This document shows, piece after piece, positions 13,538-21,065 of a stretch of 58,623 nt of DNA. A program made the position numbers and the translations under genes. Under the pieces are notes generated by a model, which saw only the letters and a program-made list of their open reading frames with translations, was not told where the DNA came from and searched no databases. This DNA is from Deinococcus marmoris (GTDB lineage Bacteria; Deinococcota; Deinococci; Deinococcales; Deinococcaceae). The stretch lies in assembly GCF_001949125.1 (NCBI RefSeq), contig NZ_MSTI01000145.1, forward strand, positions 1 to 58,623, given 5' to 3'. Position 1 is the first letter of the stretch; the number at the start of each line of letters is the position of its first letter.

Positions 13538-13885
13538 ATGTTCGGCAGCAGAGAATTCAACATCATTCTGGAGGTACGCGGCGACGAGTTGGTCGCTGTC
13601 GAAACCCTCCTGGATGTTGAAGTGAATGTCTGCGCCAGTGCTGCCGTCTGCTTCCAGCACGCTAGTACCCGCAAAAACCTGCGCCACTTGCGCCGGGCTG
13701 TCCGTGCCTTCCGACAACGGGTCAAGGCTCCACAGGTTGCGGCTGTCCTGCTCGAACTAGAGACGCAGCTTGAAGAAAAGCTGAGTGCCTTTGTCCCCCA
13801 ATGGCTGGCCGCTCAAAAAGTCTTGCCAAAAATCAGACCCCTGGACTGCCGCCCGCAGATCCTCCTGAACGCTCCTAACGCTTGA
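13538..13885 (+). CDS. Unknown small element protein
   Basis: The 115-residue product has no family I recognise. The N-terminal half (FNIILEVRGDELVAVETLLDVEV) reads as alternating strands and a helix, and the rest is a basic then acidic helix rich in Arg, Leu and Gln (RHLRRAVRAFRQRV, VLLELETQLEEKL), possibly a coiled coil. The ATG at 13538 follows a good GGAAGAGGAGA ribosome-binding region, which decides the start. It is the first gene of the element's replication block, 70 nt before the excisionase-like gene. An opposing frame at 13475-13717 lacks such a signal. Confidence 0.55.
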   Translation: MFGSREFNIILEVRGDELVAVETLLDVEVNVCASAAVCFQHASTRKNLRHLRRAVRAFRQRVKAPQVAAVLLELETQLEEKLSAFVPQWLAAQKVLPKIRPLDCRPQILLNAPNA

Positions 13886-13955
13886 AGTGACAGCCTAGCG
13901 CCCTAAAACGGCGCTGTGACTTTCCCTTCCAGTTAAGATTAAGGAGCGTATCAAC

Positions 13956-14144
13956 GTGTCTACGCCTAGTTTCTACAGCATCAACAGCGCCGCCCAATAC
14001 ATCGGCGTCCACCCCAACACCATTCGGAAGCTCATTCGCAACGGCGAACTGAAAGCGATTCAGCCGATGGGAACCATTTACCGCGTGCCGCGTTGGGAAC
14101 TTGAACGCTGGGTGAACGAGCAGCTTGGGCAGGTGAAGAAATGA
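13956..14144 (+). CDS. Excisionase-like winged-helix DNA-binding protein
   Basis: This 62-residue protein matches the MerR-like excisionase/HTH_17 family: FYSINSAAQYIGVHPNTIRKLI is the helix-turn-helix, and the wing is GTIYRVPRWELERW. Such proteins either direct excision by bending attachment-site DNA or regulate replication genes. The GTG start is supported by AAGGAG at 13941-13946. The stop overlaps the start of the PrimPol-helicase gene by 4 nt (ATGA), so the two are translationally coupled. The coupling suggests a role with the replication protein as well as, or instead of, excision. Confidence 0.85.
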   Translation: MSTPSFYSINSAAQYIGVHPNTIRKLIRNGELKAIQPMGTIYRVPRWELERWVNEQLGQVKK

Positions 14145-16585
14145 GTTCCGCTGACCTGACCGCCAGCGGAACCCCACCCACCACCACTGTACCCAGCGAG
14201 TCGAACGGTGTACACAGCAACAAAATTGACTTCCTCAACAACGTTCCATCACCCCTCCAAGATCGCTCTCAGTGGGTGGGTGTCAGACTCTGGCAGGAAG
14301 ACGGCAAGCCAAAAGCCACCAAGGTTCCCAAGTGCCTCAAGGACGGTCAAATTCAGAACGCCAAGGTGACGGACCCCTCCACCTGGATGCCCTTTCAAGC
14401 GGCGCAGCAGTTGGTGTCCACAGGTCAACTGGACGGCGCAGGATTTGTCATGCAGCAGGACGACGGCCTCGTCATCATCGACTTAGACAAGTGCCTAGAC
14501 CCGGCGACAGAAGAATTGGAGGACTGGGCCAAGACCTTGATCGCCAAATTCCCCACCTACACGGAGATCAGTCAGAGCGGGACAGGTTTGCACCTCGTGA
14601 TGTGGGGCAAGAAGCCTGCCAAGGGCGTTAAGACTGCCGAAGTTGAAATTTACAGCGACAAGCGATTTATCTGGATGACCGGGAACGTCTTCCCAGGAAC
14701 CACCACCAAAGTCGCGGACTGTCAAGCGGCGCTGGATGAATTGCTGGCCTCCCTCCAGCCAGCAGACACCGCCGCTGATCCTGCCGACTTGACGACTTGC
14801 CGCCCCACCCAATTCAGCGACGAGCAAGTGCTGGCACGGATGAAAAAAGCTCGAAACGGCAAGAAGCTGCTTAACCTGTATGAAACAGGACACTGGGAGG
14901 CGGCGGGCTACAAAAGTCAGAGTGAGGCTGATCTAGCACTCTGCGGCGGCTTGTATTTCTGGGCTGAGGGAGACATCAACGCGGTTGACCACATCTTCCG
15001 CCAGAGCAAACTCATGCGTTCAAAGTGGGATGAGCAGCACGGCGCGGACACCTACGGCGTGATGAATCTCAAGAAATGCGTAGGCGGCCAGGTTCATGCG
15101 CCCAGCGTCAAGGAAAAAAGTGCCATCGGCATCATGCTCGACTTGATCAACGACTCCGAGTGCGAAGTCTTCAAAGGGGCCAACGGCGAGGGGTATCTCA
15201 GCGCAGAGGTGGATGGGCGTCAAGTGACCTATGCGCTTGAGCAAGGCGGCGCGAAGAAACTTCTACAACGCCTCTTTTTTGAAAGTGAAGGTAAGCCCAT
15301 CAAGGGCAAGGACTTGCAGGAAGTGCTGCACCTGCTCGCAGCCAAAGCGGAGTTCGGCACGGCCCACTACCCCGTTGGTCTGCGCGTGATGCGGCATGAA
15401 GGCAAGATTTTCATCGCTCTGGGCAACGAACAATGGCAGGTCATCGAAGTGAATCAGGAGGGGTGGCAAGTTAAAGAGGCGGCAGATGTTCCTGTTCGCT
15501 TTTACCGCTCTCCAGCCATGCTGCCACTTCCCCTGCCCGCGCCTACCGACGAAGGTGACATCGGGCAGTTGGCTGCCTTCATTCACGTCGATGAACAGGA
15601 GTTACGCAACGTCACGGCGTTCTGCCTGTCTGTCCTGAGCGGCATCCACCCCTACCCCATTCTGGTCATCAAGGGCGAACACGGCACAGCCAAGAGCACC
15701 ACCACACGGATGATCCGGGCCATCACTGACCCTGCCAAAGCTGGACTCCGCACCCTGTTCCGGCAGGAAGAAGACCTTTACATTTATGGTCAGAATGCCC
15801 ACCTGCTGGCCTTCGACAACATCTCTTTTTTGACGGCAGATCAGTCGGACGCCTTCTGCCGCATGTCCACCGGCTCAGGATTCGGACGGCGCAAGCTGTA
15901 CACCAACAGCGACGAGCAGCACTTCGAGATGGCCCGTCCCATTATCCTTAACGGCATTCCAGAAGTAACCGACCGGGCGGACCTGGCAGACCGGGTGCTG
16001 CGGGTAGAACTCAAGCCTTTCCAAGAGAGTGACCGGATTGACGAACACACCCTCTGGGAAGGGTTCAATGCTGCCTCTGGGGTCATCCTGTCCGGCCTGC
16101 TCAACGCCCTGAGTGCCGCCCTGAAGAACTGGGACACCACCACGCTTGAGCGTAAGCCGCGCCTTCTGGACTTCGCACGGCTGGTCACGGCAGCAGAAGC
16201 GGCGCTGCCCTGGGAGCAGGGAGAATTCCTAGCCTCCTACATGAACCAGCGCCACGATCTGATTCTGTCCACGCTGGATGATGATGTCTTCGCGCAGGAA
16301 CTCATTCGGATGGTCAAGCACTGCCAGGGGCGCGAGGTCAGCCACACCGCCACCGATTTCCGCAACCTGATCATCCACCAGTTGCAGTTTATTCCCTACA
16401 AATGCCCCATGAACGGGCGGGGGTTCAGCCAGTACCTCAACCGCCACAAGCCAGCCTTCCGCGCCGCCGGAGTTGAAATCATCAGTCGGCTTGTTGGGAG
16501 CGGGAGTGACCGCCGGAAAATTGTCGCCACATGGATTGGCCCCATCGAGAAGAAGGAATCTTCTCTCACTCGACTCGCTATCTAG
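14141..16585 (+). CDS. PrimPol-helicase replication protein of the element
   Basis: The 814-residue protein is a fusion typical of self-replicating mobile elements. Its N-terminal archaeo-eukaryotic primase-polymerase domain (about residues 35-215, NrS-1-like) has VIIDLDKC (D114, D116), the SQSGTGLHL motif and EIYSDKRFIWMTGN. A middle region of unknown fold leads to an SF3/AAA-type helicase with Walker A GEHGTAKST (K518) and a Walker B-like HLLAFDNISF. It should prime and unwind element DNA at an origin. The iterons before and behind the gene would be natural binding sites. It starts inside the stop codon of the HTH gene. Exact helicase superfamily is not certain by eye. Confidence 0.88.
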   Translation: MSSADLTASGTPPTTTVPSESNGVHSNKIDFLNNVPSPLQDRSQWVGVRLWQEDGKPKATKVPKCLKDGQIQNAKVTDPSTWMPFQAAQQLVSTGQLDGAGFVMQQDDGLVIIDLDKCLDPATEELEDWAKTLIAKFPTYTEISQSGTGLHLVMWGKKPAKGVKTAEVEIYSDKRFIWMTGNVFPGTTTKVADCQAALDELLASLQPADTAADPADLTTCRPTQFSDEQVLARMKKARNGKKLLNLYETGHWEAAGYKSQSEADLALCGGLYFWAEGDINAVDHIFRQSKLMRSKWDEQHGADTYGVMNLKKCVGGQVHAPSVKEKSAIGIMLDLINDSECEVFKGANGEGYLSAEVDGRQVTYALEQGGAKKLLQRLFFESEGKPIKGKDLQEVLHLLAAKAEFGTAHYPVGLRVMRHEGKIFIALGNEQWQVIEVNQEGWQVKEAADVPVRFYRSPAMLPLPLPAPTDEGDIGQLAAFIHVDEQELRNVTAFCLSVLSGIHPYPILVIKGEHGTAKSTTTRMIRAITDPAKAGLRTLFRQEEDLYIYGQNAHLLAFDNISFLTADQSDAFCRMSTGSGFGRRKLYTNSDEQHFEMARPIILNGIPEVTDRADLADRVLRVELKPFQESDRIDEHTLWEGFNAASGVILSGLLNALSAALKNWDTTTLERKPRLLDFARLVTAAEAALPWEQGEFLASYMNQRHDLILSTLDDDVFAQELIRMVKHCQGREVSHTATDFRNLIIHQLQFIPYKCPMNGRGFSQYLNRHKPAFRAAGVEIISRLVGSGSDRRKIVATWIGPIEKKESSLTRLAI

Positions 16586-16590
16586 GAAAT

Positions 16591-16800
16591 TTGCGTTCTT
16601 TGCGTTATGGACAGCTTCTTCTGATTGGAGAGCTGTTCATTCGCATGGGAAACGGACTTGCGTTATTCAAATCGCAAATCAAAATGTATGAACACAAATA
16701 GGGAAACTTGGTAGGGCTAACGAAGACAGAACGCAAGCGGGGGAACTTCAGATTTAGAGGCTGTTCAATCTTTATTGATGTTTTGAACGAAAGAACGCAA
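16591..16800. repeat. Iteron cluster after the PrimPol-helicase gene
   Basis: Five copies of a 9-mer lie in this 231-nt gap: TTGCGTTCT 16591-16599, TTGCGTTAT 16600-16608 and 16658-16666, then in the other orientation AGAACGCAA 16728-16736 and 16792-16800. Together with the tandem pair at 13352 they enclose the replication gene. The spacer is AT-rich, as expected of an origin. Confidence 0.7.
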
Positions 16801-16817
16801 ATTCAAAGGAGAAACTG

Positions 16818-17564
16818 ATGAACATGAACGCCACGACGAAGCAGAAAAGCGCCGGGACGCTCAGGACGCGGCTCAACGGTCTCAAGCACGGCGTTAGCGC
16901 CCGCTTTCTCACCGAGAACGAGCAGGAAGCCTACCAAGAGCATCTGGCACAGCTTCAGGCCGATTTACAGCCCGTCGGCTATCTGGAAGGCAAGCTCGTG
17001 GAGGGCATCGCCTACACGCTCTGGCGGCGCGAGAAGCTGTACCACTGGCAAGAAGTCACCACCCAGAGTCAGGCGCGTCAAGCGCTTGAGGCGGCGGCTT
17101 ACCCGGACTCCGCCGAGATCATGATGACCGAGCTGTTGATGGCGCAAGGACAGGCGGCGCTCAGTCTCCCTGCGGCCCTGCTCCGTCTGGCCGCCGCCGC
17201 CGAAGACGCAGGCTTGTTCAAACCTGCTCCGGCAGGGGTGGCCGATCATCTGGACACGCTGAGAGGCGCGGCGGAACACTTGCACTGCTTGACGCCACCT
17301 GCCGACAAGACTGCCGCAAACCTTCGAGGGGCGCGAGCTGATCTCGTGCGCTGGCTTGACCGGGTAGATGGACTGCTCGCAGAACAACAGGCCGTGAAGT
17401 CCATTCCCAACGAACACACGCTGGGGCTGGTCATGCGTTACGAGGGCAGCCTGGACCGAGCCTTAATGCGAAACCTGGCTCAACTTCGAGCGTTACAGGC
17501 TCAGCAGTTGGGCAAGAAGATCGCCGATATGGACGAGGAGGAAGACGACCACGAACCAGCCTGA
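16818..17564 (+). CDS. Unknown element protein with N-x-x-KHG start
   Basis: This 248-residue, mostly helical protein has RTRLNGLKHGVSARF near the N-terminus, ADLQPVGYLEGKLVEGIAYTLWRREKL in the middle and LVMRYEGSLDRALMRNLAQLRALQ near the end. This arrangement is familiar from uncharacterised proteins on mobile elements and in planctomycete and acidobacterial genomes; I know no established function. The C-terminus is very acidic (DMDEEEDDHE). AAAGGAG lies 8 nt before the ATG. It follows the iteron region and ends at a hairpin, so it may be cotranscribed from a promoter near 16700. A DNA-packaging or DNA-binding role would be guesswork. Confidence 0.75.
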   Translation: MNMNATTKQKSAGTLRTRLNGLKHGVSARFLTENEQEAYQEHLAQLQADLQPVGYLEGKLVEGIAYTLWRREKLYHWQEVTTQSQARQALEAAAYPDSAEIMMTELLMAQGQAALSLPAALLRLAAAAEDAGLFKPAPAGVADHLDTLRGAAEHLHCLTPPADKTAANLRGARADLVRWLDRVDGLLAEQQAVKSIPNEHTLGLVMRYEGSLDRALMRNLAQLRALQAQQLGKKIADMDEEEDDHEPA

Positions 17565-17595
17565 ACCCTCACCATCGCCGCCAGAACGCGCGGGA

Positions 17596-17633
17596 GAACC
17601 CACCGAAGGCAGAACTCTGGCCTAGGTGGGTTC
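17596..17633. terminator. Hairpin between convergent element genes
   Basis: GAACCCACC (17596-17604) pairs with GGTGGGTTC (17625-17633) between the gene ending at 17564 and the reverse-strand gene ending at 17638. A shared terminator is likely, although only short T-runs are present. Confidence 0.6.
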
Positions 17634-17637
17634 CGTC

Positions 17638-18045
17638 TTACAGGGCGACAGGTTGGGGAGGATTGACGTGTGGTGAAGGTACGTCGCGGCAGAAGACACC
17701 GAGCGGTTCGATGATCAGGCCGACGATGTTCAAGTCTTCGTATTGACGGGCTATCTGTTCGAGGTCATGGGTGAGACGCTCCCCACCTTCAGTAGGAGTG
17801 AATGTGCCGAGCCAAGGAGTCCAGAGACAGGTGTAGGGCCAGCCGCTTTTCTTCAAGCTGACATGCTGCCGAGCGAAAGCGTCATTGTCCCCTTGAGTAC
17901 GAACCACGGCGTGCCACATGTACTTTCTGTCTGGCTGCAACTCCTGAACGGAGTTAAAGGCATAGCCCATATCGGCCATGAGGTCCAGAATCTCTCCGCC
18001 GTCTTGATGAGCTTCTGAATCTATCCAGGGAATCGTATCGGTCAT
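17638..18045 (-). CDS. Unknown element protein
   Basis: The 135-residue soluble protein has no family I can name with confidence. It is rich in Trp and Asp, with features such as GGEILDLMADMGYAFNSVQEL and HVSLKKSGWPYTCLWTPWLGTF. The DGxxLxxL-like opening vaguely recalls RraB/DUF695-type proteins, but that is weak. TAAACT (reverse strand 18056-18051) is 5 nt before the ATG, so it appears to be transcribed as a leaderless mRNA. It lies behind the XRE regulator gene in the same direction, separated by 50 nt. Confidence 0.65.
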   Translation of the reverse strand: MTDTIPWIDSEAHQDGGEILDLMADMGYAFNSVQELQPDRKYMWHAVVRTQGDNDAFARQHVSLKKSGWPYTCLWTPWLGTFTPTEGGERLTHDLEQIARQYEDLNIVGLIIEPLGVFCRDVPSPHVNPPQPVAL

Positions 18046-18095
18046 AAGTCAGTTTAGCTCAAAACATATTCTCTTTCACTATTTGGCTTCCGGCA

Positions 18096-18356
18096 TCAAT
18101 CTGATGGGGCATTGTCGAAGGTCAGCAGCTCTCCTACAGTCATGCCGAAGACGTGGGCGATGCGGACGAGCGTGGTGTACCGCACGTCAATTTTAGCCTT
18201 CTCAATTTTGTTGGGATAGGCGCGGTTCATCCCAGCGAGATGGGCGAACGTGTCTTGGCTCCACCTCCGCTCCTCGCGCAATTGCTTGATGCGCTGGCCT
18301 AACTTTTCGAGCCGCTCTTGGCGTTGTGAGTCATCGAGCGGGCCAGAAGCGGTCAT
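18096..18356 (-). CDS. XRE-family transcriptional regulator
   Basis: The 86-residue protein is a single Cro/CI-type helix-turn-helix domain: LGQRIKQLREERRWSQDTFAHLAGMNRAYPNKIEKAKIDVRYTTLVRIAHVFGMTVGELL. The recognition helix is near residues 40-60. It probably represses its own promoter and the divergent membrane-protein gene. The start ATG at 18356 has AAGGG upstream. Between the divergent starts lies ATAT-GGCG-ATAT (about 18412-18423), a candidate operator next to the -10 region TATACA. The same 10-mer TATACAGTGC recurs before the methyltransferase gene. Confidence 0.88.
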   Translation of the reverse strand: MTASGPLDDSQRQERLEKLGQRIKQLREERRWSQDTFAHLAGMNRAYPNKIEKAKIDVRYTTLVRIAHVFGMTVGELLTFDNAPSD

Positions 18357-18409
18357 CCCTTGAGCGTGTGCTTTTCGCGCTCGGTGGTGTCGTCTGATAG
18401 GGCGTCGTC

Positions 18410-18430
18410 ATATATGGCGATATACAGTGC
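18410..18430. promoter_or_regulatory. Candidate XRE operator and promoter
   Basis: A short dyad ATAT-N4-ATAT overlaps TATACAGTGC (18421-18430). The identical 10-mer lies at 19320-19329 in front of the methyltransferase start. This suggests related promoters for two element genes and possible shared control by the XRE protein. Confidence 0.45.
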
Positions 18431-18459
18431 CTCAGCAGCGTGCTGCACGGAGGTTCTTT

Positions 18460-19236
18460 ATGTTTGGAAGCATTGTCATCATCGCTGGTCTTGTGCTCGG
18501 AATTCTGGCACTCATCGGGTTAGTCCGGGGCGTCACGCCTCTCCTCAAGCTCAGGGGACGCCCTCTTGCTGGCGGTCTCTTGCTGGGTAGCATTGTGGTT
18601 ATGGGGTTGGGAGGCCAACTCCTGCCCAACAGCGATGTGACACTGACATTCACGCCCGCAGCCGCACAGGTGGAACTGAACGGAGAGGTTTACACGCAGT
18701 CGCCTGTGAAGGTCAAGCTCACCGACTCCAGCTACACCGTGAAGGCCAGTGCAGACGGCTACCATGCTCAGTCGGTAGATTGGGATACTGGCAAGCAGAA
18801 GGCTTTGCGTGTTGACTTGAAGAAATTTACGGCGGCTGAACTTGCCGCCCAGCGAGCAGTAGAGGCACGCAAGGCGAAAGAAGCAGCAGCGGCACAAGCA
18901 CGGAGAGATGAAGAGGCCGCAGCCAGACGAGCGACAGCACAAGCGGCAGCCGAGGCCAGAGCCGCTCAAGCCGCCCGCGCAGACAAAGAGCTGGACGTGG
19001 GGACGTTCGTGGTCATGTGCCAGGATGCTGTCAAGGACAAACTCAAAGCACCGTCAACGGCTCAATTCGCCAGTTCAGCGACAAAAATCGGCAGTGTCCA
19101 GTCCAACGAAAACGGGAACAAGTCCTGGGCAGGCTGGGTGGATAGCCAGAACAGCTTCGGAGCGATGCTCAGGACAAACTTTGTCTGCTCCTACAAGCTA
19201 GAAAGCCAGAGGCTTGAGGCCATTCTTTTGGAATGA
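18460..19236 (+). CDS. Membrane-anchored PEGA-domain protein with coiled coil
   Basis: The 258-residue protein starts with two hydrophobic segments (about 1-25 and 38-54), followed by a PEGA-like beta domain (VTLTFTPAAAQVELNGEVY to VKASADGYH, about 60-115), which would face outward. An Ala/Glu/Arg-rich coiled coil covers about 125-175. The C-terminal segment (DVGTFVVMCQDAVKDKLKAPSTAQF) resembles a small domain seen in plasmid and phage proteins of unknown role. I choose the ATG at 18460 because GGAGG lies 6 nt upstream; an in-frame GTG at 18427 overlaps the promoter. It is transcribed away from the XRE gene and may be its target. Function unknown; an envelope-acting immunity or exclusion protein is a guess. 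Confidence 0.75.
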   Translation: MFGSIVIIAGLVLGILALIGLVRGVTPLLKLRGRPLAGGLLLGSIVVMGLGGQLLPNSDVTLTFTPAAAQVELNGEVYTQSPVKVKLTDSSYTVKASADGYHAQSVDWDTGKQKALRVDLKKFTAAELAAQRAVEARKAKEAAAAQARRDEEAAARRATAQAAAEARAAQAARADKELDVGTFVVMCQDAVKDKLKAPSTAQFASSATKIGSVQSNENGNKSWAGWVDSQNSFGAMLRTNFVCSYKLESQRLEAILLE

Positions 19237-19333
19237 CATCCACAGTGAGGCAGACAACCTCGGCGGCTCTCAGGGCCGCTTTTTTATCGGCTGGACCTGT
19301 ACGCCGTTCATCCACCCGCTATACAGTGCGGTA

Positions 19334-20290
19334 ATGGCTGACAGCACCCAACAAACTTTATTTGCCGTCCCTGACAGTATTGAGCCGCAGAAGCGGAAAC
19401 GAGGCAGACCGCGCAAGGATTCAGTTATCCCTCAACCGCCCGAAGTGCCAGAGCCGATTGAGACTGCTCCAGTTGTCAAGCGCACACAGGGAGGCGGGGC
19501 AACGAGCGACGTTGTTGTCTCAGCCAGCGTCGGGCTGAATTCAGAACTGTTCAAAGACATACTTGATTTGCATGTGCCTAGAGGATCGCTTGTCGCTGAC
19601 GTGACTTACGGCAAAGGCGTTTTCTGGAAGCTGATTGAGAAGGACTCGTACCAGCTTCGCTTTTCTGACCTCGACGCTAAGACTGACCACGATATAAATC
19701 ATGATGTGCCAGTAAATACAGGTGTGGATGCGAGAAACTTGCCATTTGAAGCTGCCAGCCTCGACTGTCTAGTGTTTGACCCGCCTTATCAAGAAGGTTT
19801 ACTGCGAAAGAATACGGATCATCTAGGTAGCTCTGGCACGCACCTTGCATTCCGCCATCATTACTCAAATGGCAAAGCACAGCCGCTTATAGGGGCTTCT
19901 ATAGCAACTTGGCAGTTAAGAGCTAATTTAGAACGACATCCAGTTATTCTGAGTGACGATTCAAAATGGCATGACACGGTTCTAGCTCTATATGTGAAGG
20001 GTGGTCTAGAAGGTTGGCGCGTATTGCGCCAAGATGGATTATTTATCGTTAAATGCCAAGACGAGGTGAGCGCAAATAAGCAAAGACTCACACATGTTGA
20101 AATTATTACAGCTTACGAGTCTATGGGATTCTATTGCAAAGATTTATTCATATTAGTGCGCAATAACAAGCCGGGCGTCTCCAGTCTAAAAGATCAAAGA
20201 CACGCTCGCAAGAATCATTCATATTTTTTAGTGTTCAAAAAAGTTCGCAAACAGCAAGTCGCTAATGGAGTTATTCTTCAACCGCAGTAA
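19334..20290 (+). CDS. DNA methyltransferase (N4/N6) with AT-hook
   Basis: The 318-residue protein shows an S-adenosylmethionine motif I-like VADVTYGKGVFWKL and catalytic motif IV FDPPYQ, as in N6-adenine or N4-cytosine methyltransferases. An AT-hook-like basic patch KRKRGRPRK sits at about residues 19-27. I start at 19334 because TACAGT (19322-19327) is 6 nt upstream; the frame is open from 19214 but that part overlaps the preceding gene. Its last 20 bases overlap the end of the opposing nuclease-like gene. Codon use is AT-rich, unlike the host. It most likely protects the element's own recognition sequence. Confidence 0.85.
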   Translation: MADSTQQTLFAVPDSIEPQKRKRGRPRKDSVIPQPPEVPEPIETAPVVKRTQGGGATSDVVVSASVGLNSELFKDILDLHVPRGSLVADVTYGKGVFWKLIEKDSYQLRFSDLDAKTDHDINHDVPVNTGVDARNLPFEAASLDCLVFDPPYQEGLLRKNTDHLGSSGTHLAFRHHYSNGKAQPLIGASIATWQLRANLERHPVILSDDSKWHDTVLALYVKGGLEGWRVLRQDGLFIVKCQDEVSANKQRLTHVEIITAYESMGFYCKDLFILVRNNKPGVSSLKDQRHARKNHSYFLVFKKVRKQQVANGVILQPQ

Positions 20291-20978
20291 TAACATCGCC
20301 GCCTGCTTCTATAATCATCGACTCTTGAGGAATTTCGCCTTTAGCCCGGCGAGATTTTCTTTCGTTAACTAGCTCATCTAAAAGTTCGAAAAGATCTTCC
20401 GTAAAATTACTATCCGCTTCAAGTGGATATTGAACAGATACAGTAGAAGAGATTAGGTGTTCGTTATATTCCGTCTTGTAAGAAGAACTGCGAGGCAGAT
20501 CGGCATTTCTGCTGTATAAAAATCTCCATTTTTTCTCAAATGCGAAGCAGTTAACTGAGAGTATGTCGAACTCACCCACGCGTAGCAAAGTCGTTTCCAA
20601 CATCTCTCCATCGGGCATCTCTATTTTTCGTCTGTCACTAGCATCAACCTGAGCCTTACCTGTATGACTTATAACTTCCCCGTCGCTATTTTTAATCAAT
20701 TTTACAGTTTTTGTTTGAAGTGACTTGCTTTCAATTGTGAACTCTTCATCTTTATAAATAAATCTTCTATCGCCTTTCTTCTTTCTGTCATGATCATCAT
20801 CTTTTTGTGACGCTGTAATTAAAGAATTGCCCTCAATAACGTGACGCAGCTTGATCTCCGCGACGTATCCGAAAACCATTCCGCGCAAACTAGGATTCTC
20901 TTCTAAGGCTTCACCGAGTTCTTCATAAGTGACGCCCCAATCTTCGAGCATATTCGCTTTCTTCGGTGTGCTGGACAT
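20271..20978 (-). CDS. Putative restriction endonuclease paired with the methyltransferase
   Basis: The 235-residue protein is AT-rich and contains DDDHDRKKKGDRRF followed by EFTIESKSLQT, which fits a PD-(D/E)xK nuclease core (Asp in KKGD, Glu and Lys in IESK). Further on are KAQVDASDRRKIE and RVGEFDILSVNCFAFEKKWRF. I recall this pattern from proteins annotated as restriction endonucleases beside methyltransferases, but have not searched. The ATG at 20978 is preceded by TATCCT (8 nt) and TTGGAT 18 nt further up. A longer frame to 21266 would run through the integrase gene and is rejected. Tail-to-tail overlap with the methyltransferase supports a restriction-modification pair. Confidence 0.72.
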   Translation of the reverse strand: MSSTPKKANMLEDWGVTYEELGEALEENPSLRGMVFGYVAEIKLRHVIEGNSLITASQKDDDHDRKKKGDRRFIYKDEEFTIESKSLQTKTVKLIKNSDGEVISHTGKAQVDASDRRKIEMPDGEMLETTLLRVGEFDILSVNCFAFEKKWRFLYSRNADLPRSSSYKTEYNEHLISSTVSVQYPLEADSNFTEDLFELLDELVNERKSRRAKGEIPQESMIIEAGGDVITAVEE

Positions 20979-21065
20979 TGTTTGCAAGGATAGCATGTTC
21001 AATTTGGTTGATCCAATAGATGGGTGCTGTGTACTTGAGTCAGTGGGCTTGATACTGTTGCCCCT

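Noticed and set aside
13475..13717. Reverse-strand frame in the left part of the island
   Set aside because: The forward frame at 13538 has a clear ribosome-binding site and a plausible protein; the reverse one has neither.
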